This document shows positions 1 through 9,838 of a stretch of 64,000 bases of DNA, piece after piece. Made by a program: the position numbers and the translations under genes. The DNA comes from Symsagittifera roscoffensis (taxonomy: Eukaryota > Xenacoelomorpha > Acoela > Convolutidae), in the NCBI RefSeq assembly GCF_963678635.1, contig NC_087062.1:28542833-28606832 (forward strand), written 5' to 3'. The notes under the pieces were generated by a model. The model was not told where the DNA came from and made no database searches. It saw nothing but the letters and a program-made list of their open reading frames with translations. The stretch's first letter is position 1. The number at the start of each line of letters is the position of its first letter.

Positions 1-950
1 ATATCTTGTTGAGTAAGATTCCTAGTTCCATTGAGGTTTTCATTGTGTATGACTGTAGAGTTTAAACTATTATTTTGCATATCGGGTAAAAATGTATTAT
101 AGTTTAATGGTGTTGCATCAATGGTTAATGGTATTACTCGTACATAATCTCTTACATAAGATATCGTACTTATTGCTTGACTTGAGATTGATTGTGGGAA
201 GTTTATGGATGCAGGATGAGACCATTCGGGGTCCCAAACATAGTCTGATTGTTCTGTGATGGCAGTATCATCGTTTGACTTTTGGGGTCTAAAATTTTTT
301 CTTGCTTGTGAAATTAAATCAATATTATGTGTGAAATAATCTATTATGAACCATGCCAAGATTTTTTGTAAGTCGTGTTTTGTATGTTGTGAAACTTCAT
401 CTTTCGTGAAATTTTCTTTAATTATATTTAGAAAACTAGAGAGTAGTGTGATTTCATGTCGTACTCTTATATGTTTAGATGTTTCTGTCGGTGAGACATT
501 TGGTATCTGGATTTCGTTTTCTAATATCGAGATATAACTATATATTATCGCAAAAACTTCATTGTTGAATATGGAGTTTGCTCTTTGTGAGTTATGATAT
601 TGGATGCTTTTTATATATTCTGAGAATACTTTTGAGAATTCTAAATCAAGGTCGTCTGTTTGAATTATATATTTACTGTGATTCTGGTTTGGTGAGCTGA
701 ATTCTATGGAGTAGATTCCGTATTGTTGTGTTAGGTTACATATATCTTTTAGATAGTGATCGATAATTTGTCTTTTGATTTTTACATCTGGGAACTCTGT
801 TTTACATGGACTGATTCCGGGTTCAAACAAATTTAAGAGTAAATTTTTGCAGAATATATGCTGTCCTCTATCAGTGGTTGCATCTACGATAAAGGGGAAA
901 ATATCATCATCATCTGGACTTTCTTCACCTGGGGTGTGCGTTGAGCTCAT
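1..950 (-). CDS. ORF C of copy 1, gag-like N-terminal protein, partial
   Basis: On the minus strand the frame opens at ATG 950 (in-frame TAA at 971-969 just upstream) and stays open to base 1: 316 complete codons with no stop. In this AT-rich DNA that is far longer than chance. The start is acidic (EESPDDDD); then come a mixed hydrophobic domain of about 200 residues and a Q/N-rich stretch with the conserved motif VWDPEWSHP. The plus copy has the homologous but stop-ridden region at 8081-9066, which runs on towards the gag capsid domain at 9840. I therefore read ORF C as the N-terminal part of gag or a separate pre-gag protein. The N-terminal domain is not one I can name, and the C-terminus is outside the window. 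Confidence 0.75.
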   Translation of the reverse strand, partial: MSSTHTPGEESPDDDDIFPFIVDATTDRGQHIFCKNLLLNLFEPGISPCKTEFPDVKIKRQIIDHYLKDICNLTQQYGIYSIEFSSPNQNHSKYIIQTDDLDLEFSKVFSEYIKSIQYHNSQRANSIFNNEVFAIIYSYISILENEIQIPNVSPTETSKHIRVRHEITLLSSFLNIIKENFTKDEVSQHTKHDLQKILAWFIIDYFTHNIDLISQARKNFRPQKSNDDTAITEQSDYVWDPEWSHPASINFPQSISSQAISTISYVRDYVRVIPLTIDATPLNYNTFLPDMQNNSLNSTVIHNENLNGTRNLTQQD

Positions 951-1391
951 TTTTTCGTTCGATGACTGTTAATATGTAATTATCAATGTGTCTAATTGGT
1001 TGATTCCAATTGTATAAATGTACTGGTTTGTGTTTATACTGCTTTTTTATTCTTCTTTTTCCTCTTTTTGATGAATTTGAAGTTGTTTCTGAGTCAGAGA
1101 AATATAATTGATCGTGAATTGGGCAATTTTTATCTATTGATTCTTTTAGTTTATAAAGTTCGTCTAAACTGTTGGTTTCTGATTCTGAAAATGCGTTTCG
1201 ATTTTTGAAAATCTTTTTCGTGTTATTTGTCTTTGTTTAGTTATTATTTTTCTCTTTAATGTTTGTCGTTTTGTTCTAATGTATCCAACTGCTTGTGTAT
1301 GAGGTGTGATTACAAGGTCGTATTTTTTATTATCTATTTCACAATTGTGTAAAACGATTGTTTGTTTATTTCCTAGGTTTTTAAATGACAT
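925..1391 (-). pseudogene. ORF B of copy 1 (one frameshift)
   Basis: The frame begins at ATG 1391 and runs 75 codons to a stop at 1164-1166. Aligning with the plus copy shows a one-base loss near 1195; in the neighbouring frame the protein then continues to a stop at 925. The encoded protein is about 150 residues: lysine/arginine-rich in the middle, then an acidic-serine motif (YFSDSE), then a second basic patch and a conserved YNWNQPIRH block. It overlaps the ORF C start by 26 bp. I do not recognise the family. Basic plus acidic-serine composition would suit a nucleic-acid-binding accessory protein, but that is a guess. Confidence 0.55.
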
Positions 1392-1489
1392 AAGGTTTAG
1401 GATGACGGATGCAAAAGGTTGTTAAATGATTTCTATTTGCTTAAACTGTTAGTCCTTACGATTTTTTTGTTAGCCTAACCTGGGTCTAT

Positions 1490-2000
1490 TTGTTCAGGGT
1501 TGGGGAGAAAAGTATATCGATTCCGAAGAATGATTTTATACTTTCTCGTGGATAGTATAAGCTAAGGTGTTAACTTACTTAATCTTACTTAAGGGTAGTG
1601 ATTGTGTTCAGGGTTGGAGAATAGTAAATCGATCCACAAGGTTCAGGTATAATTAGAACGCGAGTAGTTCGTTAGATACTATTTTAAACTTACTAAGTTT
1701 AAGATTTATCCTGGGTCTGGTAAGAGGGGGGATCAAGTGAAGGATGAATAACCGAAGTTCTTCACTGTTTATCCTAATTTGAATGATTAGTTTTGTTCAA
1801 AAATTTCTATTAGTCCTGGGTTTTTAGAAAGGGTTGGATAGTGAATCGACGTTTGAGGTCGTTAGACACTAGTTAAGTGGGTGGGGGAGAACAAAGTTGT
1901 TCTTTTTGATCCAAGGATAGGCCTTGATGATCAAGTTTTAAATTTAATTAAATAGAAAATGATTTAAGATCCAAGGATAAGCCTTGATGATCTGATTTTA
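1490..2000 (-). promoter_or_regulatory. structured untranslated leader of copy 1
   Basis: Between ORF A and ORF B there is no long frame. Three imperfect repeats each end (minus strand) in an AACCC motif and can form a stem: about 1498-1560, 1611-1685 and 1837-1882. The closing pairs differ but still pair (AGTG/CACT, TAGTA/TACTA). Two further palindromes around CCAAGG/CCTTG occur at about 1908-1933 and 1971-1994. The same elements recur in the plus copy (7030-7520). A role in RNA packaging, translation or dimerisation is inference. Confidence 0.5.
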
Positions 2001-2318
2001 AAATTAAGTGAATTTAAGTTTAAAATGTTTTAAATTTGTGTAAAGAATAGATTTAGTATTTTTATGATATTAGTGAGCTTATGAATGCTGTTATGTTTAG
2101 GCGATGAAGCTGGAACAACAGGATGATTTATAATTACTAACCGTTTATTGTCATGCTACTAATTTTTATTTTGATTTTTCAATAAATATTTTTCAAACAT
2201 GTTTTGTATATTACTGCAGAATTTAGGAAAACGATCTGAGATCTTTTTATCAATCGTTATTGTATATTAATAATTTTGTTCAGCGCCTGAAATGATTTTG
2301 AAGATTGACTTCAAAATT

Positions 2319-2552
2319 TTATGTTTGCAAATGAAAATCTAAATTCATTGCTAGTAGTATTCTAAATACAAAAGTTTGTTCTGGCTTTTGCCGAACTATC
2401 ATATAACTATATGGTAAGTTTCTGCTTTGTCGTATGTCGTCTCTGGTTCGAGGTCTTCTTCCAATTCCGGGTAGTTCTGTTATCGTTCGGAATATTGGCT
2501 CTGATCTATTGAGTCGTAGAGACATTTCGATTAAATTATTGTCGTATAACAT
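2319..2552 (-). CDS. ORF A of copy 1, small conserved protein
   Basis: A 77-codon frame starts with ATG about 85 bp after the primer-binding-like site. It matches the 71-codon frame at 6479-6694 in the plus copy: both share the start ATG, the block MSLRLNRS and a basic middle with RRPRTR, and both end in KPEQT followed by a hydrophobic VF-IL motif. The product is short and arginine-rich and I do not recognise it. Keeping the frame between two clearly diverged copies argues that it was translated. It may be the first exon of a spliced product, because in the other copy the homologous end carries a good splice donor; here the donor GT has become AT. Confidence 0.6.
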   Translation of the reverse strand: MLYDNNLIEMSLRLNRSEPIFRTITELPGIGRRPRTRDDIRQSRNLPYSYMIVRQKPEQTFVFRILLAMNLDFHLQT

Positions 2553-2619
2553 TCTGTAAATGTTTTGTCTAAATTCTAATCTATTATTGGTTAATTCTAA
2601 GCTATTAAGGTCTTGTTCG

Positions 2620-2637
2620 AGACTTATGGTCGCACCA
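2620..2637 (-). other. primer-binding-site-like sequence of copy 1
   Basis: Two bases after the LTR end, the minus strand reads TGGTGCGACCATAAGTCT. The plus copy has TGGTGCGACG in the same place, so the first nine bases are shared. TGG is the complement of a tRNA 3' CCA end. The rest does not fold into a clean T-arm complement, so the priming tRNA is not identified. Confidence 0.55.
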
Positions 2638-2639
2638 GA

Positions 2640-3049
2640 TGAGTTAGGACCGATGGGTATAACTCATAGAGTAATTTCGGATAGGGTACACCGTCTGCTC
2701 GTCACGCTATCTTATTTTCGGCCGGATAGGTTCGTGCAACTTCTTAGTCTAATACCGATCCTAATCTTACTCTTATACTGTCTAGTCTCAGGTTGTTTAA
2801 CTAGTCTCTGCTAGGCTCAATAGATCTAGGGTATACTGGTTTATTGCGGCTGCTGAAGTACTCGGGAGAGTTCAACTAATTTCTAAGTTAAATTCAAATC
2901 TCTCTGGTGCTGAAATTACAAGTAACTTCAGCACTTACAAATAAGTGGATTGTTAGTTAGATGGATCATGATTGGTTAATATTAAATACTTTACATTGGT
3001 AAAATATCTAATTTATCCAATCATAAAATGTAGTTTAGATCAGGTTCCA
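2640..3049 (-). repeat. 5' LTR of copy 1
   Basis: On the minus strand the LTR runs from TGGAACC (at 3049) to CTCA (at 2640), 410 bp. It aligns along its length with the LTRs at 6017-6387 and 24055-24432. The inner edge is followed by two bases and then TGG, as at a primer-binding site. The partner LTR is outside the window, so the target duplication cannot be checked. Confidence 0.8.
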
Positions 3050-3600
3050 GTAACGAATGAATATGTCAGGGTAAATTTAATCTTCAGCCTAATTTTTTTT
3101 TGTTTTGAAAACAATCACATGCTTCTCGCAAAAACAATGACGTACATCTCGTTTCTGAAGCAAAAACTATTTCTCTTGTTTTATGTTTTTATAGAGAATT
3201 AAAAATTGAAAAATGACCATTAAAGTGCGGTTTTTGCTTCGAGCAAAACAATCCGGACTACTTAGCTCGCGTTAGCTGTTGTTTCGACTTTCAACACTTG
3301 CGATGCAACACAAACGTAGCATTGTAAAGTATCAGACAAAAAACGAGACAAAAACAACTAAAACTTTTTTAGTCTAAGCCAACAAGTCGACGGAATTATT
3401 TTTCAAAATTCGAAAATTATTTCAGCAGCAAAAATTCCATATATTTGCTTGAATTATCGGACCAAGTTAACATCCTCCCCCTATTACGCTAGCAAAACTA
3501 TATACGTCGGACAAAACGCTTGCTAGGAATAAAGGGTCCTTTCTACTTTCTATCTTAGAAAGTAAATCTAAAATTCGCTGAGAAATATTTTATTAGAAAA
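3050..3600. other. spacer right of copy 1, no gene seen
   Basis: AT-rich sequence with only short chance frames. A CTAGCAA/TTGCTAG inverted repeat lies at about 3488-3528, next to a run of C (3476-3482). Confidence 0.5.
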
Positions 3601-3713
3601 GAAGTTAGTATGAATTTACAGCAAGTTGCCTTTTGACTCAATATCTATTTTAACGGTGAGATTAGCGATATTTTCACTGAGAGTAGATATTATTTTAGAG
3701 ATTGGTTGCGGGT

Positions 3714-3848
3714 GGTTGAAGAGAGTGGTGTTGGTGTTAGAAGAGATATTGTTGGGAATATTAGAGAGGGAGGTTGTGGTGTTAGAAGAGAAATTGTTGG
3801 GTTATTAGAGAGGGAGGTTGTGGTGTTAGAAGAGATATTGTTGGGAAT
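3714..3848 (+). repeat. 44-bp tandem repeat, about three units
   Basis: A purine-rich unit containing GAGGTTGTGGTGTTAGAAGA recurs with a 44-bp period (starts near 3718, 3762 and 3806). Because 44 is not a multiple of three, the short frames through it change reading frame from unit to unit and are unlikely to be genes. Confidence 0.75.
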
Positions 3849-3879
3849 GAATTCCCGTAGTTTTGAGCTTCTATTTATA

Positions 3880-4080
3880 CTCAGATGAGAAATCGTACCA
3901 CTTTTCGTATCAAATGAGAAGTTACTTCTTAACTTCGTATTCTCTATTTGTACATTCGTATTTTACGAGATGAGTGTTTCGTATGCTCGTATTTTACGAG
4001 AGGAATCGTTAATATTCGCATTGAATGAGAACAGTCGTTTCAATTCTCAATGCTTAAAACGTTATACGAATTATTCCAAT
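3880..4080. repeat. cluster of short inverted repeats (TCGTA / ATGAGAA)
   Basis: The motif TTCGTAT recurs about every 20-40 bp together with ATGAGA or TACGAGA, giving small palindromes such as CTCGTATTTTACGAG near 3985. No coding frame is present. Confidence 0.5.
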
Positions 4081-4084
4081 AGCA

Positions 4085-5320
4085 TTTCCCTTCCTTTTGC
4101 AAGGGAATAAAAACATATTTCTTTTGTGGTGGCGGCGGCGTCACATTTTGTGAACGCAATAAAATAATTCATGTTTCTGTTTCGATTTGAAATTAGAACA
4201 CCCCGCCCTCTCCCCCACCCCCAAATCCATTTAGATCTTAACTTGGTCTAATTGGGTGGGGAGGATGTTAACCGAATTATCTTTAAATTGACAAAACTGT
4301 CACAAAGCACAAAGCCCACATCTATCTAAGCATTTAAAATCATTTACCGAGCGGCAAATAAGCCGAAAACACTTGAGTGAACTACAGTGAAGCCGAAAAA
4401 AAGGATGTCAAAGACAATTTTGAGCTATAGCATTTAGAAATTCAAAATTTTTGCGCTCTATTTTCAGAGACTCTTAAAAACAGAACAATTTGTCTTGCAT
4501 TTGAATTGATTCAAATTTGGGGAAACAAGTGGCTATGGCAGTAGCCGAATCCCTTAAAGGAAAAAAATAAATAGCATATAATTAAGCAAAATCGAAATTG
4601 GTATCAACCTGGTAGAAAAAAATCATGCTTTGAGCGGAAACATCATTCTTTGATCTCTGCGCCGACAAAAATTAAGTGGGCTAACGAAAGTCCGACTAGT
4701 TAGCTTTTCAAAAAACAATAATTTCATAGCATCGAAAAAAAGACCGACACTCGAACTCTAATTTTACGTTCCGACTTCGTGTGCTTTACCTCTGGATCAA
4801 GTGGGAAGGGCCTTGATTGTCAAGTAAATGGGATAAACAAGCAAAAAGAGATTAAATTCATGCAGCTCCAGGAGTTGAACCCAAGACCTGGATCCTGTAA
4901 GAAAAATTGTTTCCAAATACAAGTCACTTGCTCTCGCAAGTGAAAAAAAATAGAAGCATATATCCTCGGATAGGTTGCCCTCAAATCATTTCTGACATAT
5001 TATCTAACCACATCTGAAAGATAAAGATGAAATATCGAATGAAAAGTTATCACAGATGAGTATTTTTGTAAATACTAGATGAGGGAATCAGTAATCAGTT
5101 GATTTCCTAATCTAATATTTAAAAACATACTTCGTTCCACGGGTTTGAAAATTTTCAAGCTAGAAATATCGGATTATCTGATGCACTCATATTCTCTAAC
5201 ATATCAAGTTTCATTGTCATACGTTAGTTGGTCCAAACTGGAATTACGCATAAAAAGATGTGACAAATCTCAATTTCAATTATACTTTGATTGAGGAGGT
5301 AAAATAATCCAATATAAAAT
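4085..5320. other. repeat-rich spacer
   Basis: No gene seen. It holds a short GGC run (about 4128-4142), a C-rich stretch (4200-4230), a copy of a motif (ACCGAGCGG...AAGCCGAAAACAC, about 4347-4375) that recurs near 61650 and 63575, and a tRNA-like fragment (about 4862-4905, minus) followed by a perfect hairpin TCACTTGC/GCAAGTGA at 4924-4943. Confidence 0.5.
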
Positions 5321-5323
5321 GAG

Positions 5324-5853
5324 ACAAGACTGCTCGTATCAGGGAGAAGCCCTGAATGTTCCGACTGTCTGCAAAGGTTTATGGAGCAGTAATAACATTG
5401 AAAAATTAAAAGTAACAAAACAAAATGAACAATTATATTCTAAAATTTGAAACTTTTTATGAAAATCATCCCCCACACGCCATATAATATACAAAAGAAT
5501 AGATTTCGCTACTTGTAACAAATCAATTATGGCGAATAAGTTTCTTTCAACCAATTTGGAACGATTTCTAAGACGGATTAACTCTCCGCTTACGCGTTAA
5601 TAGCGCGAAATATATCGCGCTTTAATTGTCCCAGATTGGCCAAAATGGCCATCTTTTAACCCTCGTAACTTTACGAAAAATGATCACAGATGAAATATCT
5701 TTTCAATTTTGAGCTCAAGACAACAAAACCTTTCGAATGATATTTTAAAAATTCCGTCAAAATTGGCTAGTTAAAAAGTCGAAATTTGTCTGAAGAAAAA
5801 AAGACCCACCCCGAGCACAAATTTTCCATTACTTTCGTATCGAAAATCGGAAC
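5324..5853 (+). repeat. structured interspersed repeat (family H1), full copy
   Basis: Starts ACAAGACTGCTCGTATCAGG and ends near TCGGAAC. The head can fold: outer stem CTGCTC/GAGCAG and inner hairpin CAGGG/CCCTG, with GTTCCGACT complementary to the 3' end. Other copies are at 26158, 30578, 31141, 36965 and 37525 (both minus), and 60765. The body contains a TATATCGCGC segment and GGCCAAAATGGCC palindromes. No protein is encoded. Confidence 0.7.
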
Positions 5854-6016
5854 AAAAAAGATTTATATTAGAAATTTCTTCGGTGAGATCAAATTTTTAA
5901 AAAATGTTCTTTTTTTTAAAGTTTTAGATATGTTTACAAAATTAAATACTGCAGAAAATTCTGTTATTGAACATCTTTGGTGCTGTTTTAAAATGTATCG
6001 CTCGGTTTTATGAGAA

Positions 6017-6387
6017 TAGAACCAGTTCTAAACTAGAATTATCGATGGTTATAAATATAATTCTCTAATTCTAAAAAACATTCTTAACTAACCAATCATC
6101 TTCCATAACTAACATTTACATTTATTTGTAAGTAATGAAACTACTTGTAGTTTCAGCACCAGAGCAATTTGAATTAAACTTAGAACACAGTTGTTCTCCT
6201 TCTGGAAACTAACTCGCATAAACCAGTATACACTAGATCTATTGAGACTAGGAGATATAAGAGTAAGATTGGTATTAGACTAAGAAGTTGCACGAATCTA
6301 TCCGGCCGAAAATAAGATAGCGTGACGAGCAGACGGTGTATCTTATCTGAAATTACTCTATGCGTACAGTCACTAGTACTTAACTCA
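6017..6387 (+). repeat. 5' LTR of copy 2
   Basis: Starts TAGAACC (TGGAACC in the other two LTRs, so the terminal TG has mutated) and ends CTCA. TATAAATA lies at 6050-6057 and is kept at 24089-24096. No AATAAA was found inside. Confidence 0.9.
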
Positions 6388-6389
6388 TC

Positions 6390-6407
6390 TGGTGCGACGA
6401 AAAGTCT
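6390..6407 (+). other. primer-binding-site-like sequence of copy 2
   Basis: TGGTGCGACGAAAAGTCT begins two bases after the LTR end, matching the site of copy 1 in its first nine bases. The priming tRNA is not identified. Confidence 0.6.
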
Positions 6408-6478
6408 CGAACAAGACCTTAACTAATTTAGACTTAGAATATATAGATTTAGAATAAGACAATTGCAAAATTGCAAAA

Positions 6479-6694
6479 ATGTTACATGAAATATACAATT
6501 TATTAGAAATGTCTCTCCGACTCAATAGATCACCGCCAATTTTCCAAACATTACGAGAAACGCCAGGTATTGCGAGAAGACCAAGGACAAGGCACGATCT
6601 ACGACAAGGAAGAAATCTACCGATTCATTTCATGAAAAAACTATGGAAACCGGAACAAACCTATGTATTTAAAATCCTTTCCGCAGTAAGTTGA
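6479..6694 (+). CDS. ORF A of copy 2, small conserved protein
   Basis: A 71-codon intact frame in an element that is otherwise full of stops. It is homologous to the minus-strand frame at 2319-2552, sharing MSLRLNRS, RRPRTR and KPEQT. It ends at a sequence reading GCAGTAAGTTG, in which the GT fits a splice donor (CA then GTAAGT), so the natural product may be ORF A spliced to a downstream frame. The downstream acceptor was not identified. Function is unknown; the basic composition suggests nucleic-acid contact, but this is inference. Confidence 0.6.
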   Translation: MLHEIYNLLEMSLRLNRSPPIFQTLRETPGIARRPRTRHDLRQGRNLPIHFMKKLWKPEQTYVFKILSAVS

Positions 6695-6699
6695 GATTT

Positions 6700-7637
6700 T
6701 TTTTTACTGACAGAAAAATTGAAGAAATCCTTCAGAAACCTAAATGATGCTAAACCCATTATTTATACAATAACGACTGATAAAAACAACACAAGTCGTT
6801 CCCTCCAAATTCTGCAGTAAATTAAAACATTTTGAATAAATTAATTTAGTGAATAAAATACAAAATTGGTTGAAACAAAAAATCATCGTTAGTTTTAATA
6901 ATCCGTCCTATCATTTCTTCTTCCCAGCTTCATCACCAAAAAAAATAACAGCAAATTACAAAAAACTAACAACATCCTAAACCTTAATTTTGAACAAATC
7001 ACACTTAAAATCTTTGCAATAAGTTTTATCAAGGCTTATCCTTGTTTACTCTTAAAATTTTCCTAACTTAAATAGCTGATCATCAAGGCTTTCCTTGGAT
7101 CAAATGGAACAATTTTGTTCCCCTCCCCACACTTTTAAAGTGTCTAACGACCTCAAACGTCAAATCACTACTCAACCCTTATCAAAAACACAGGACTAAT
7201 AGAAATTTTCGAAAAAACTAACCATTTTAATTAAGTTAAACATTGAAGAATTTCGGTTACTCATCCTTCACTTGATTCCCTTCCTCTTAGATGACCCACG
7301 CTAAAACACTTAAACTTAATAAGTCGTAAAATAGTATCTGACGATCTACTCGCGTTCTAATTATACCTGAACCTTGTGGATTGATTTACTATTCTCCAAC
7401 CCTTGATCACAAATCACAACCCCTAAGTAAGTTTAGGTAAGTCTATCTTAAGTTAGAACTTAGTCACGAGAAAGTAAAAAATCAATCTCACAAATCGATA
7501 TACTACTCGCTCTCCAACCCATCAAACGACGACAACCTATGCCCCAAGATAAGATAACCACACAAAACGCGTAAAAATTAAAGTTTAGGAAATTAAAAAT
7601 CTCTAACCCAAATACTGCGCCCATCATCCTAATCCGT
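6700..7637 (+). promoter_or_regulatory. structured leader of copy 2
   Basis: No coding frame is shared with copy 1 here, but structure is. Palindromes around TCAAGG/CCTTG lie at about 7030-7050 and 7082-7102. Three repeats ending in CAACCC (7139-7178, 7331-7402, 7468-7520) each pair across their length with different closing bases. The long minus-strand frame across 7460-7861 is not shared by copy 1 and is probably a shadow. Confidence 0.5.
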
Positions 7638-8084
7638 ATGTCAAGAGATAATCTAATTAACAAACAAGCAATCGTATCACATATTTGTTTAATTAAAAAC
7701 AAGAGATACGACCTTGTAATAATACCACACAGACATACAATAGGATAATTAAGATCAAAACGACAATCACAAAAAAAGACAATCATAACAAAACAAAAAC
7801 AAATTATCAGAAAATGGTTTTCAAAGCCAGGAAACGCAGTCTCAAAATCAGAAACAAACACAATACAGGAACTTCAAGAATTAAACAATTCCATAAATAA
7901 AAAGAACCCGATCGACTACCAAATATACTTTTCCGACTCAGAAGCCACAACACCATCATCAATAAACAGAAAACGAAAAATAAAAAAGTCATATATCAAC
8001 AAATCAATACGCCTGTATAATTGGAATCAACCAATAAGACATCTTGAATGTTACCCACTAACAGTCTTACAATATAAAACATGA
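7638..8084 (+). pseudogene. ORF B of copy 2 (one in-frame stop)
   Basis: The frame starts at ATG 7638 and runs in one phase to TGA at 8082-8084, interrupted by one TAA near 7749. It aligns with ORF B of copy 1 throughout, with the same YFSDSE and YNWNQPIRH blocks. Its stop codon overlaps the ORF C start as ATGA, so ORF B and ORF C were probably translated from one message. The family is unrecognised. Confidence 0.55.
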
Positions 8085-9066
8085 TCGAGTACGACAAAAA
8101 ATTTGACAATAACTCAAAACTCCCATTTTTTATAAAACCACTAAATGATCCCTCCCGAGGACAAGTACAATTTTGTCATAACATAATTGTATATTTATTT
8201 GAAACAGGAATTAGCCCATATAAACAAGAATTCCCTGAAGTACAAATAAAATGACAAATTCATGATCATTACCTAAAAAATATATGTAATATCACATCAA
8301 TTTATGGTATATTCACAATCAAAATCGCATCACCGAAACAAAATCACCGAAACAAAATCATAAAAACACCAAACTTAAACAGACGATATAGATATAGAAA
8401 TCTCGAAAGTTTTTATAGACTATATAAAAAATTTACAAAAAATCATAAAGAGCCAATTCCATATTTACAAACGATATTTTCTCAATTATTTATAGCTATC
8501 TATCCATAATAGAATTGAGAGAAACACAAGGTGACTCACCAACTCAAACATCCCGACATGCAGCTGTAAGATAAGAAATAAGTTTTTTCTCAAAACTTTT
8601 AAACACAATCCGTGAAAATCTCACTAATAACGAAATATCACAAAATGTTACACACGATCTACAAAAGATACTAGCATGGTTTATCATTGATTATTTTGTT
8701 CACAATCTTGACCTGATATCACTAGCAAGAAAAAATTTTCAACCAGAACATTCAGACGATGAAACTCTATTGGCAGACAAAACATATAATGTTTGGGACC
8801 CTGAATGGTCTCATCCGTCATTTATTATTATACCAACTGACATCTCAAGTCAAGCAATCAACACAGTTTCCATTAATAGAGATAATGATTGGAAAATTCC
8901 ACCTACTATTGATGCAACACCTATAAACTATAATTCAATATTCACAGAAAGAAAAGGAAATAATAGTTTAAATTCTACGTTTATTAACCAAGAAAATTTA
9001 AATGGAACAAGAAATCTTACACAGCAATATATCCAAATTCCGTCACATTTCGTAATTGAAAAATAG
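8081..9066 (+). pseudogene. ORF C of copy 2, gag-like N-terminal protein (broken)
   Basis: Homologous to the intact frame at 1-950 (minus). It begins at ATG 8081, overlapping the ORF B stop, but has several stops and shifts before about 8720. From 8770 to 9066 it is open again, with DPEWSHP and an N/Q-rich tail that match copy 1 closely. The domain is not one I can name. Confidence 0.65.
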
Positions 9067-9838
9067 TTGAAACAACGCCAACAACAACACAACAAAGCAT
9101 TTCTCATATTGACCCAATACTTACGGCTCCAAAAACAAAAACACAGTATTTCCACAAACAACTATACAATTGACAGTGAAACCTTCAGTTATTCAAAAAT
9201 ATTCACAAATAGACTATCAAACATTTAGACCAGTAACAACATCAAGACAAACAAACAAGCAAAAGACATCAAATAGAAATAACTTCTCAGATCATAACTA
9301 TTTTTTTTCCAAAAATTCAAAGTAATAAGACCCCTCAATACGAATAATCAAAGTCAATCACAATCACAAAATCAAAATGTACCACAACAAGCTTCTCAAT
9401 CAGTATTCTTTAACGATCAGTCACGAGCTACACTGGATCGTTGCAAAAATTGTCCGTTTTTCCAACCACAAAAAAACATAGCAAACAAAAATCATATTAG
9501 GAATCAACCACATTACTCAGAAGATGAAGAATAATATTATCAAAATCAAGGATTTCTCACAAATCATCACCACAATAACTGGAACATCGATCAATTAGAT
9601 CCTTTCTATCAACCAGATCTTTTCAAACCGTATACACGAAACGAACAAATTCAAACAAGACGTCACCCAACATCATATAAAAATAATTTTCAATCACAAA
9701 ACCCAGTGAATACACAAATTATCAACCAACTCAAATGCAAAATTAAATTCCAGTACCATTTTATCTGCAACAACATGAAATAATAAAGACTCAACTTAAA
9801 AATTTTTCTCAAATACCAAATGCCGCAGAATCACTACA
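9067..9838 (+). pseudogene. Q/N-rich linker of gag (broken)
   Basis: Between ORF C and the capsid domain the translated frames are rich in glutamine, asparagine and serine, with stops and frame changes. It probably joined ORF C to capsid in the intact element, but continuity cannot be shown here. Confidence 0.4.

Larger units (their letters stand above)
1..3049 (-). mobile_element. LTR retroelement, copy 1 (5' part, cut by window start)
   Basis: Read on the minus strand, this stretch has the same order as 6017 to about 9030 on the plus strand: LTR, TGG site, short ORF A, structured leader, ORF B, ORF C. The match continues to base 1, so the rest of the element lies left of the window. Its LTR and proteins differ clearly from the plus copy (roughly 60% amino-acid identity by eye in ORFs A and C), so the two are separate insertions or subfamilies, not a recent inverted duplication. 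This copy is better preserved: ORF C is fully open to the edge, and ORF B has one frameshift. Downstream gag-pol-env genes are expected outside the window but cannot be seen. Confidence 0.85.

Noticed and set aside
3626-3888. Two overlapping 60-codon frames
   Set aside because: They run through a 44-bp tandem repeat whose period breaks the frame.
6390-6420. Naming the primer tRNA
   Set aside because: TGGTGCGAC is plausible as a CCA complement, but the following bases do not give a standard T arm, and I could not compare with a tRNA set.
7460-7992. Long minus-strand hydrophobic frames
   Set aside because: They lie antisense to ORF B and the leader, are not conserved in copy 1, and reflect A-rich sense sequence read backwards.
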